A DNA stretch of 32,148 nucleotides, taken from an uncultured Prevotellaceae bacterium (GTDB lineage: Bacteria > Bacteroidota > Bacteroidia > Bacteroidales > Bacteroidaceae). The position numbers were made by a program, and so were the translations under genes. The stretch is from the NCBI GenBank assembly GCA_900320565.1, contig ONSR01000017.1, forward strand, positions 1-32,148. The letters run 5' to 3'. The number at the start of each line of letters is the position of its first letter. The stretch's first letter is position 1. Below the pieces are notes generated by a model. The model saw only the letters and a program-made list of their open reading frames with translations, was not told where the DNA came from and searched no databases. Shown here piece after piece: positions 1 through 6,117 of the stretch.

Positions 1-503
1 GCGAGCCCATCATCTGCGTCCTCTTCATATACCTTATACTGTGTGCGCTCTACGAGAGCCTCTTCATCCCCCTTGCCGTCATCCTGAGCGTGCCGTTCGG
101 ACTGCTCGGCAGCTTCCTTTTCTCGAGGATGTGGGGCTTGGAGAACAACATTTACATGCAGACGGGACTCATCATGCTCATCGGCCTTTTGGCCAAGACA
201 GCCATCCTGCTGACCGAGTACGCCACGGAGCGACACCGCAAGGGAATGAGCATCACGATGGCCGCGATGAGTGCCGCCAGGGTTCGTCTGCGCCCAATCC
301 TGATGACGTCGCTCACCATGATATTCGGCATGCTGCCCCTCGTCTTCTCCCACGGCGTGGGAGCCAACGGCAACATCTCGCTCGGCGTAGGTTGCGCAGG
401 CGGTATGTTCGTCGGCACCATTGCGCTGCTCTTCGTCGTGCCCGTGCTCTACATGCCCTTCCAATGGCTCCACAGCCGCTTCGGACACATGGTGAAGAGG
501 TAA
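1..503 (+). CDS. RND efflux transporter, C-terminal part (partial)
   Basis: This is the 3' end of a gene that begins before the window; the open frame runs from base 3, and 166 residues are visible. The product is the inner-membrane pump subunit of a tripartite RND system (AcrB/MexB type), which exports drugs or other amphiphiles using the proton gradient. Visible features match the last four membrane helices of AcrB: a segment containing LCALYESLFIPLAVILSVPF, then GLIMLIGLLAKTAILLTEYA (the family has GLxxKNAILIVEFA), the RLRPILMTSLTMIFGMLPL segment, and a final helix ending in VVPVLYM. The usual Asn of the KNAIL motif is Thr here. A gap of 32 bp leads to the next gene on the same strand, with no terminator seen between them, so the two may be co-transcribed. 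Family assignment is firm; the substrate is unknown. Confidence 0.93.
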   Translation, partial: EPIICVLFIYLILCALYESLFIPLAVILSVPFGLLGSFLFSRMWGLENNIYMQTGLIMLIGLLAKTAILLTEYATERHRKGMSITMAAMSAARVRLRPILMTSLTMIFGMLPLVFSHGVGANGNISLGVGCAGGMFVGTIALLFVVPVLYMPFQWLHSRFGHMVKR

Positions 504-535
504 AGAAAGCGAAATAGATAAAACGGAAACATAAG

Positions 536-2962
536 ATGAACAGAACAATCATTATCGCCCTGCTTGCTCTTGTTACAGCAGCTGGGGTGGCACAGGGAAA
601 GCAAATCGTGTGGGAGCAGCCCACTACGGAGTTCAGTACAAGCTACGGCGACGGCTTCTTCAATTTGGCTCTCGACATCACGAAGGTCGAGCTGAAGGAG
701 AACGAGACGCTCGTCTATATGACAGTCAGCCAGCGGTCGGACTACGATGACTATTGGTTCCAGTTCGCCAGCGGCTCTTATCTGAAGGCTGACGGCAAGC
801 AGTACGCCATCACGTCTGCCGACGGCATACAGCTCGACACGCACCAGCAGACGGGTCCCGACGGCACAAGCCAGGTCGTGCTCCACTTCGAGCCGCTGCC
901 CCTATCGACCAAGTCGTTCGACTTTACCGAGGGAGACTTCAGCGGCGCATGGTCCATCACGGGCATCAAGCCTGTAGAAGAACGCTGGCGGCAACTGCTG
1001 CCTTCCTATTGGCGCGACGAGAAGGGCGACTGGAAGATTGCCTTCCTCGAGGACCAAGCCATATATGATTGCCGGTTCTGGCGTTACAAGAAGCTCGACA
1101 TCAACCAGAAGACGGGCGAGGCAGAAATGCTGCTAGAGGCAGACCCATCCCTGCCCTCCCTTAAAGGGAGAGAGTCTTTGTCCTCCCCCTTTAAGGGGGA
1201 GTTAGAGGGGGGCCGCGAGCTTCGTGTCATTGTGGGCAAGGACAAGAAGGGCAAGCGCACCATACAGATAGGCGACCAGAAGGCTTCGTACACCATGATA
1301 ACCAGCCGCTTCATGCCCGACTACCCGCAAAAGGACACGCGTACGGACTTCGTAGATACCGATTACAAAGCCGACACGGTGACGGTTGTCGGGTGGATAA
1401 AGGACATGCCGGACAAGTACAAGGGCGAAAAGACCTTCGAGTTCGGCTATAACAACCTCTTTACGGGCGACGAGGAATCAGTCTATGCTGACCTCGACGA
1501 ACAGGGACGCTTCAAGGTCAGCTTCCCGCTCCTGAACAGCACGGAGTTCTTCTGCGACTGGTCGCGCTGTTTCATGCGGACGATGCTCGAGCCGGGCAAG
1601 ACCTACTTCCTGCTCTACGACTTCAAGGAGGGACGCCGCTACTTCATGGGCGACGACTGCCGACTGCAGAACGAGCTTTTCAAGTATCCCGTCGATTGGC
1701 AGACAGTAAGCATGGCTCGCGAGGATAAAGATTTCGACAGATACATCGCCTCGACCGACAGCCTGCTCAATACTCAGTTCGCAAAGCAGGAGCGTCTATT
1801 CGAGGAACATCCCTCGCTCTCCAATCGCTACAGGCAATATCGCCGGGGCAACACGCTTTGGCAGCAGGCATTCTACTTCGGACAGGCTCGCTTCCGCGGC
1901 GAAAACAGCCGATTCCCCGAGGTTGCACGCCGGTATGCATACAACACCTTCTGGACAAAGCTCGAGTCTCCCTTGACGCTTCACCGTGAGACACAAATGT
2001 TCCTGCGAGACTATCTTGGTGATGCTGTCGTGCCGGTCAGCCGCACTTTCAGGATGAACTACCTCGACCACCTCGGCGAGATAGCCGAGAATGACGAGGA
2101 GCTTGACGTCCTGAACCGTTGGAAAGAGTGGATAAAGACAGCACAGGAGCGCATCGGTCAGGCTTCTACAGAGGAAGAGAAGGAGCGTATTGCCGAGGAA
2201 GAAAACACGAAGAACGCCGACCTCATCCAGGCTTTTGAGAAAATTCTCAACAGTCCAAGGGTAGAGAAGTTCTTTTCAGGCAAGTCGCTCCTCTCCAATA
2301 TGAAGGATCAGGCGCACCGTCTCGACTCGCTTGGCGCCGAGCCGTTCCTGAAGAGCCTCTGGCTCACGCAGCAGGTTTATGAAGAGCTCGAGCACGACCG
2401 CGTCTCGCTGCTCCCGGAGGTGCTCGACTCCTTGAAGATGATGATAGCCAACCCCATCGGCATCGAGATGATTGAAAAGAAGAACGACTACTACGCCGCC
2501 CTTGAGAACCGCGAGTTCGACAAGCTCGTGCTCAAGTCGTCGGACGACGTGAAGGACCTCACCGAAGGCGAGGCTTTGCTGCGGAAGCTCCTGGAACCCT
2601 ACAAGGGAAAGTTCGTGCTGCTCGACGTCTGGGGCACTTGGTGCGGACCCTGCAAGGAGGCACTCTCCCATAGTCAGGAGGAATATGAACGGCTGAAAGA
2701 TTTCGACATAGCGTTCCTCTACCTCGCCAACCGCAGCCCTCAGGAGTCGTGGGAGAACGTCATCAAGGAGTACAACGTCAGCGGAGAGAACGTGGCACAC
2801 TACAATCTGCCGTCCGAGCAGCAGAGCGCCATCGAGCGTCACCTCGATGTCCACGGCTTCCCGACCTACAAGCTCTTCGACCGCGACGGCAACATGCTCG
2901 ACCTGGACATCGATGCCCGCGACCTGGACGACCTCGTCAAACTGCTGCAGCAAATGCAGTAA
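536..2962 (+). CDS. Secreted thioredoxin-fold (TlpA-like) protein, 808 aa
   Basis: An 808-residue exported protein. Residues 1-21 form a signal peptide (MNRTIIIALLALVTAAGVAQ). The C-terminal 150 or so residues are a thioredoxin fold with the active site WCGPC (Cys703 and Cys706), preceded by KGKFVLLDVWGTW and followed by a cis-Pro region near GFPTYKLF, as in TlpA/ResA-type periplasmic thiol oxidoreductases. The long N-terminal and middle part (about 25-650) is not recognised; it is rich in Asp, Glu and Tyr, with a helical stretch around 540-570. Long TlpA-like proteins of this size are common in Bacteroidales, where they are thought to reduce or isomerise disulfides in envelope proteins. Residues about 202-227 (DPSLPSLKGRESLSSPFKG and following) are encoded by a GC-rich palindromic repeat inserted in frame. 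The gene ends just before a strong terminator. Confidence 0.85.
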   Translation: MNRTIIIALLALVTAAGVAQGKQIVWEQPTTEFSTSYGDGFFNLALDITKVELKENETLVYMTVSQRSDYDDYWFQFASGSYLKADGKQYAITSADGIQLDTHQQTGPDGTSQVVLHFEPLPLSTKSFDFTEGDFSGAWSITGIKPVEERWRQLLPSYWRDEKGDWKIAFLEDQAIYDCRFWRYKKLDINQKTGEAEMLLEADPSLPSLKGRESLSSPFKGELEGGRELRVIVGKDKKGKRTIQIGDQKASYTMITSRFMPDYPQKDTRTDFVDTDYKADTVTVVGWIKDMPDKYKGEKTFEFGYNNLFTGDEESVYADLDEQGRFKVSFPLLNSTEFFCDWSRCFMRTMLEPGKTYFLLYDFKEGRRYFMGDDCRLQNELFKYPVDWQTVSMAREDKDFDRYIASTDSLLNTQFAKQERLFEEHPSLSNRYRQYRRGNTLWQQAFYFGQARFRGENSRFPEVARRYAYNTFWTKLESPLTLHRETQMFLRDYLGDAVVPVSRTFRMNYLDHLGEIAENDEELDVLNRWKEWIKTAQERIGQASTEEEKERIAEEENTKNADLIQAFEKILNSPRVEKFFSGKSLLSNMKDQAHRLDSLGAEPFLKSLWLTQQVYEELEHDRVSLLPEVLDSLKMMIANPIGIEMIEKKNDYYAALENREFDKLVLKSSDDVKDLTEGEALLRKLLEPYKGKFVLLDVWGTWCGPCKEALSHSQEEYERLKDFDIAFLYLANRSPQESWENVIKEYNVSGENVAHYNLPSEQQSAIERHLDVHGFPTYKLFDRDGNMLDLDIDARDLDDLVKLLQQMQ
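1146..1216. repeat. GC-rich palindromic element inserted in a coding frame
   Basis: Two adjacent hairpins lie inside the thioredoxin-like gene: ctccctt-a-aagggag, then tcccccttt with aaggggga, followed by gttagagggg. Both arms are rich in runs of C or G around a central TTAA or TTTAA. The same style of element occurs between genes at 16029-16056 and, more diverged, within genes at 27950-27985 and 31683-31715. The insertion keeps the frame open and adds about 24 residues. It resembles the small dispersed palindromes of Bacteroidetes genomes; mobility is inferred from dispersal only. Confidence 0.7.
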
Positions 2963-2974
2963 TCCAGTCCCCTA

Positions 2975-3009
2975 AGGCTGCCATGTCACCCGATGTGGCA
3001 GCTTTTTTT
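2975..3009 (+). terminator. Rho-independent terminator
   Basis: A 7-bp perfect stem, ggctgcca pairing with tggcagc, with a loop of about 12 nt is followed directly by a run of seven T. It starts 13 bp after the stop of the thioredoxin-like gene and closes that transcription unit. Confidence 0.88.
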
Positions 3010-3033
3010 GTGCCATTCGACTGCCCTGGTTCG

Positions 3034-3106
3034 TTGCATATACATGTACGTGCAATTGCACATACATGTAGTTGCAATTGCACGTACATGTATATGCAAT
3101 CAACTT
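3034..3106. repeat. 22-bp dyad array A (three units)
   Basis: TACATGTA occurs at 3041, 3063 and 3085, exactly 22 bp apart. Between the copies, at 3051 and 3073, lies TGCAATTGC, also 22 bp apart. Both words are palindromes, so dyad centres fall at 3044.5, 3055.5, 3066.5, 3077.5 and 3088.5, one every 11 bp. As a whole, 3034-3059 and 3074-3099 form a perfect 26-bp inverted repeat around a 14-nt centre. The array lies between the upstream terminator and the -33 box (3130) of the sigma-factor promoter, where an operator or activator site would sit. No function is known to me. Confidence 0.85.
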
Positions 3107-3129
3107 GACTGCAATTCTCGAGTAAAACT

Positions 3130-3161
3130 TTTGGTGAAATGGAGGTTTTTCATTACCTTTG
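3130..3161 (+). promoter_or_regulatory. Bacteroidetes-type promoter for the ECF sigma gene
   Basis: The -33 box is TTTG (3130-3133). A 20-nt spacer follows, then the -7 box TACCTTTG (3154-3161), a full match to TAnnTTTG. Transcription would start near 3168, leaving a leader of about 100 nt before the ATG at 3267. Confidence 0.75.
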
Positions 3162-3266
3162 TGGGGCGAGATGTGCTGACACGTATAGCGGCTAATCATA
3201 AGAAAATTTGCATTTTAGCGACATATTTCTGTCAAACATGTGTATATAAGGGTGGCAAGAATAACT

Positions 3267-3828
3267 ATGGCAGACCAGGAAAAGCAGATGATACTCGCTG
3301 CCCAGCGCGGGCAGGCCGACGGATATAAGTACCTGATGGACAGGTACGGACGTCAGGTACAGCTGCTTGTGGCACAGATGGTTGGCGATGTTCGCGACGT
3401 GGAGGAGCTGACGCAGGACGCTTTCGTGCGTGCTTTCCGACATCTCTCCGACTTCGACCCCGAGCGAGCCTCGTTCCCGACATGGCTCAGCCGCATCGCC
3501 TACAACACGGCCCTGAACCATCTTCGCAGTCGAGGACTCGCATCCATGCCGCTCGACGAGGAGCGCTACAGACCGCCAGACGGGGCACTCTGGGCGCAGG
3601 ATGAGGAGGAGACGGCTGCAAGAAACGAACGGCTCATGCTCCTCGACAAAAGCCATCGAAAGCCTGCGCCCAGAGGAGCGGACACTTCTGCATCTGCATT
3701 ATTACGAGGAGCGTTCGCTCGCAGAAATAGCCGAAGTGATGGATGTAAAAGCAGGTCCGCTCGCCAACAGGCTGCAAAGAATCAGGCAGAAACTAAAGAA
3801 ACTGTTATCATTGACCATTGAACATTGA
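3267..3828 (+). pseudogene. ECF-family sigma-70 factor, frame broken by a 1-nt shift
   Basis: The sequence encodes an extracytoplasmic-function sigma factor, which directs RNA polymerase to stress or envelope genes. The first frame (from ATG 3267) gives region 2: MILAAQRGQADGYKYLMDRY, then DVRDVEELTQDAFVRAFRHL and TWLSRIAYNTALNHLRSRG. Region 4 (AIESLRPEERTLLHLHYYEE, then SLAEIAEVMDVKAGPLANRL) is in the next frame and ends at 3828. The switch is at the run AAAA at 3648-3651: with three A the product would read LLDKAIESLRPEE without a break, giving about 187 residues, normal for the family. Unshifted, the frame runs to 3821 and lacks region 4. The cause could be a true mutation, a homopolymer error in the assembly or, less likely, programmed slippage. 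Start 3267 was chosen over ATG 3240 because the family homology begins at MADQEKQ. A putative anti-sigma gene follows 5 bp downstream. Confidence 0.85.
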
Positions 3829-3833
3829 CCATT
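3812..3833 (+). repeat. Heptamer repeat abutting a start codon
   Basis: Three heptamers in a row (TGACCAT, TGAACAT, TGACCAT) span the last codons of the sigma frame and stop directly before the ATG at 3834. This belongs to a class of 7-bp repeats found at several gene junctions in this window, each with its own word. Confidence 0.7.
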
Positions 3834-4511
3834 ATGAATCAGGAAAAGGAACTGGATAAACTACTAAAGGCAGCACTTGAGCGCCGGGCAGCAGACGTGC
3901 CGCCGCTCTCGGAGGACTTCGCCGAAAGGGTGCTGCAGAAGGTAGAACTCCGTCGACGAAACAAGCCGCTTACAATAGCTCTCTGGGTGAGCGGCATCGC
4001 AGCAGCCTTGCTCGTGGGCTTCTTCCTCTGGCCTCAGGAGCAGGCGCAGCAGCCTGGGCCAGCCGCTCCAACAGTCGTCGCAGAGCTTCCAAAGCAGGAA
4101 GCCGACACGCCCATCGAGCCAAAGGAGCCCGCTCCTCAGAATACTCCGAGTTCTCCGATTACTCCGAATACTCCGATTATTCAGAAAGCTCCGAATACTC
4201 TGAATCCTCAGAAACCTCAGAAGACACTTGGCAATCAGCCAAATCCCAGCAAGCCAGCCGTCCCCGAAGAGCCACAGCCCGAGCCTTTGCTTGCAGAGGC
4301 AGAGCCCGTTCTCCCCTCCTCCTCGGCGGAGGAAAAGGAGGAATTGCCTGTCATCTCGCCCGAAAAGCAGGCGCTCGTCGATATCTTCCTTGCCGAGGAA
4401 GTCTTGCAAGTAGCCTACGAGATGCATGAGCAGACCGAACCTCTGCGGGCATACATCGCCACGCTTGAGGGCAGAGAACTCGAGACATCACATCAAATCA
4501 TTTCATTCTAA
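3834..4511 (+). CDS. Putative anti-sigma factor, single membrane span
   Basis: A 225-residue protein directly after the ECF sigma gene. The N-terminal 45 residues (MNQEKELDKLLKAALERRAA and following, with PPLSEDFAERVLQKVELRRRN) are charged and predicted cytoplasmic. One membrane helix follows (about residues 49-66, IALWVSGIAAALLVGFFLW). The outer part is a Pro/Gln/Lys-rich linker (70-150) and an acidic C-terminal segment. The position and topology fit an anti-sigma protein that holds its sigma factor at the membrane, but there is no HxxxCxxC zinc motif, so this role is inferred from context. ATG 3834 was preferred to the upstream TTG 3825, which lies in the heptamer repeat. The linker is encoded by a 9-bp tandem repeat. 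A gene for a secreted protein follows after 21 bp and is probably in the same operon. Confidence 0.6.
   Translation: MNQEKELDKLLKAALERRAADVPPLSEDFAERVLQKVELRRRNKPLTIALWVSGIAAALLVGFFLWPQEQAQQPGPAAPTVVAELPKQEADTPIEPKEPAPQNTPSSPITPNTPIIQKAPNTLNPQKPQKTLGNQPNPSKPAVPEEPQPEPLLAEAEPVLPSSSAEEKEELPVISPEKQALVDIFLAEEVLQVAYEMHEQTEPLRAYIATLEGRELETSHQIISF
4144..4224 (+). repeat. 9-bp tandem repeat coding a Pro-rich linker
   Basis: About nine imperfect units beginning CTCCGA or CTCAGA recur every 9 bp from 4144 to 4224. Because 9 is a multiple of 3 they stay in frame and give TP/NTP/QKP tripeptides in the periplasmic linker of the putative anti-sigma protein. The length could vary without breaking the frame. 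Confidence 0.7.
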
Positions 4512-4532
4512 ACACTTAATACCTTATATAAT

Positions 4533-5408
4533 ATGAAGAACTTAATCCTCGCGAGCTTGATGCTCGTCAGTTTAAACGCTTCGGCACAAAAGGTCGTAGC
4601 GCAAGACATAGAGTCTTGGATGAGTAGTCTCATCTCCCAAGCCATTGATAATAAGGTGGAAGTCAGCAAGAGTCTTGGTCAGGAACGTGACATAACGAAA
4701 GAAGGAACGCCCTTGAAGTGGCGCTGCGACATCATGACCTTCACGCTTCCGAAGAAACATCGTTCCATGCTCGACGAAATGATTAAAGCTTTTGAGGCAA
4801 ACGGAACCTACAATCCGAACTGTTACGGCGTCAACACTTTAACGACGGGAAACCCACAGAATGAAGGCAAGCGCAACCTGATGATAGGTGATGACCCGAG
4901 TCGCTACGTCACTATTGGTGAACAATATGGCAACTACATCAACATCAACATACTTGATGCCACCGACACCACCAAGACGCATCGCTACGCATACGCCCTC
5001 GAATGGAAGGAAGACCACAAGGGAAATGTCTTCGCCCGATACATCGTGACGTACGCCAAGATACCTTCGGCACAGAAGACCACCGTTATTGGCATGGGCA
5101 TCCCTTCCAACCAAATAGGCTACATCAATGAAAAGGCGAATGACGACGCTTTCATCACCAACTTTAACAACTTGAAGGATTATTACTTCAATCATCAAAC
5201 GAAATTGACGGCAGTCACGGCTGGCTCCATCTATAACCTTTGCAAGATGGGCGTCGAGTATGGTGCCTTCAGACGTCCCGAATCTACAGAGAAGTGGGAG
5301 AAGGTAATGGCCGGCATTGACTCTTTAATAGAAGTAGCGAAGACAGAGGCAGACCGCAATTACTTCCAATGGGCACGCGACCTGCTAATGAAGATGAAAC
5401 AAAAGTAA
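4533..5408 (+). CDS. Secreted protein of unknown function, 291 aa
   Basis: A signal peptide (MKNLILASLMLVSLNASAQK) is followed by about 272 residues without membrane spans or Cys-rich motifs. I do not recognise the domain. The mature part has a basic and aromatic N-terminal region (LKWRCDIMTFTLPKKHRSML), a Thr/Asn/Tyr-rich middle (YVTIGEQYGNYININILDA) with a beta-rich look, and a helical C-terminus (EKVMAGIDSLIEVAKTEADR). It is third in a sigma, anti-sigma, secreted-protein cluster, so a role as target or input of that switch is plausible but only inferred. The gap to the preceding gene is 21 bp. A terminator lies about 60 bp downstream. Confidence 0.7.
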   Translation: MKNLILASLMLVSLNASAQKVVAQDIESWMSSLISQAIDNKVEVSKSLGQERDITKEGTPLKWRCDIMTFTLPKKHRSMLDEMIKAFEANGTYNPNCYGVNTLTTGNPQNEGKRNLMIGDDPSRYVTIGEQYGNYININILDATDTTKTHRYAYALEWKEDHKGNVFARYIVTYAKIPSAQKTTVIGMGIPSNQIGYINEKANDDAFITNFNNLKDYYFNHQTKLTAVTAGSIYNLCKMGVEYGAFRRPESTEKWEKVMAGIDSLIEVAKTEADRNYFQWARDLLMKMKQK

Positions 5409-5467
5409 GCAACTACACAAGCAACAAGTATTTTCTCATTTAAATTAAAGGTATTTTTTCTTTTCAT

Positions 5468-5508
5468 GTCCTCGACCAGCTGCGAAGCCAGTCGGGGCTT
5501 TTTTATTT
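5468..5508 (+). terminator. Rho-independent terminator
   Basis: The stem cctcgac with gtcgggg (one G-U pair), with an inner hairpin around gctgcgaagc, is followed by ctttttta. It ends the sigma-factor cluster. Confidence 0.8.
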
Positions 5509-5514
5509 CGCTCT

Positions 5515-5624
5515 ATTACTACGAATAACTGTTCAATTACTACAAATAAACGTTAAAAAGCAGTCAATATCTATACTTTCCAATATCTAAACATTGCGAG
5601 ATTAAGAAAAACTCCCTTACTTTG
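5515..5624 (+). promoter_or_regulatory. Promoter region of the BlaI/M56 operon with two direct repeats
   Basis: A -7 box TTACTTTG (5617-5624, 7 of 8 to TAnnTTTG) has an ATTG -33 box 20 nt upstream (5593-5596). Farther upstream, ATTACTAC(G/A)AATAA occurs twice, at 5515 and 5536, 21 bp apart. BlaI-family repressors usually bind sites near their own promoters, so these repeats are candidate operators; this is inference. Apart from this, the repeat at 5651-5702 and the terminator, 5409-5711 contains nothing I can identify. Confidence 0.5.
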
Positions 5625-5650
5625 CCTCAGGAAAACAAAATAATCAGGTT

Positions 5651-5702
5651 AACTTGTCAACTCGTTAACTTGTCAACTCGTCAACTTGTTAACTCGTCAA
5701 CT
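5651..5702 (+). repeat. Octamer tandem repeat before the blaI-like gene
   Basis: Six full units of AACTYGTY plus AACT run without a gap. They alternate strictly between AACTTGT and AACTCGT, so the true period is 16 bp (three copies). The repeat ends 9 bp before the ATG at 5712 and lies inside the presumed 5' leader. It could tune leader length or be an operator. Confidence 0.85.
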
Positions 5703-5711
5703 ATATAAGAT

Positions 5712-6092
5712 ATGAAACGCAACGACAACACATTGACCAAGGTTGAGTTCGAAGTGATGAACATCATTTGGGACATCGACGGAGCGGCTTGCGCGTGGGA
5801 CGTCCTGGAGCACTACAAAGAGCCCAAGCCTGCCTATACGACCATTGCGACCTACCTGAAAGTGCTCTACGAGAAGGGTTATCTCGACTTCCACAAAGTG
5901 GATGGTCAGGGCAAGACGCACAGATATGTGCCGCTTGTCACGCGTGCCGAATACACACGTCGCACGATGCAGGAGGTGAAGCAGAACTTCTTTGGCGGTA
6001 GCGTGAAGTCAATGCTCAACTACTTTGTTAAAGAGGAGAACCTCTCGCCGGAAGAGGTCAAGGAACTCCTCGCACTCGTCGAACAGAAGTGA
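5712..6092 (+). CDS. BlaI/MecI/CopY-family transcriptional repressor
   Basis: A 126-residue winged-helix repressor. The N-terminal part (LTKVEFEVMNIIWDIDGAAC) and recognition region (PAYTTIATYLKVLYEKGYLD) match the BlaI/MecI pattern, and GKTHRYVPLVTRAEY is the wing and linker. The C-terminal dimerisation part contains SMLNYFVKEENLSPEEVKEL, which aligns with the BlaI segment where the paired sensor protease cleaves between Asn and Phe; here Tyr stands at the second position, and QNFF lies a little upstream. Length is normal for the family. The M56 sensor gene follows after 25 bp, giving the repressor-sensor pair known from beta-lactam response systems. In Bacteroidetes such pairs often have no beta-lactamase beside them, and none is present here. 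Confidence 0.9.
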   Translation: MKRNDNTLTKVEFEVMNIIWDIDGAACAWDVLEHYKEPKPAYTTIATYLKVLYEKGYLDFHKVDGQGKTHRYVPLVTRAEYTRRTMQEVKQNFFGGSVKSMLNYFVKEENLSPEEVKELLALVEQK

Positions 6093-6102
6093 TAAGTGCA
6101 AT

Positions 6103-6117
6103 ATGGTAAATGATTAA
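6103..6117 (+). other. Four-codon leader ORF touching the M56 start codon
   Basis: ATG at 6103 opens MVND and stops at TAA 6115-6117, which is followed at once by the ATG of the M56 gene. The stretch is a near-copy of the real start (atggtaaatg versus atggtgaatg), so it may be a by-product of the local 7-8 bp repeat. A stop directly next to a start would permit re-initiation, but there is no direct proof that it is translated. Confidence 0.3.

Noticed and set aside
3648-3651. Programmed plus-one frameshift in the sigma gene
   Set aside because: The run is only four A, there is no rare codon or stop at the slip site and no stimulating structure was recognised. A mutation or read error is simpler, though not excluded.
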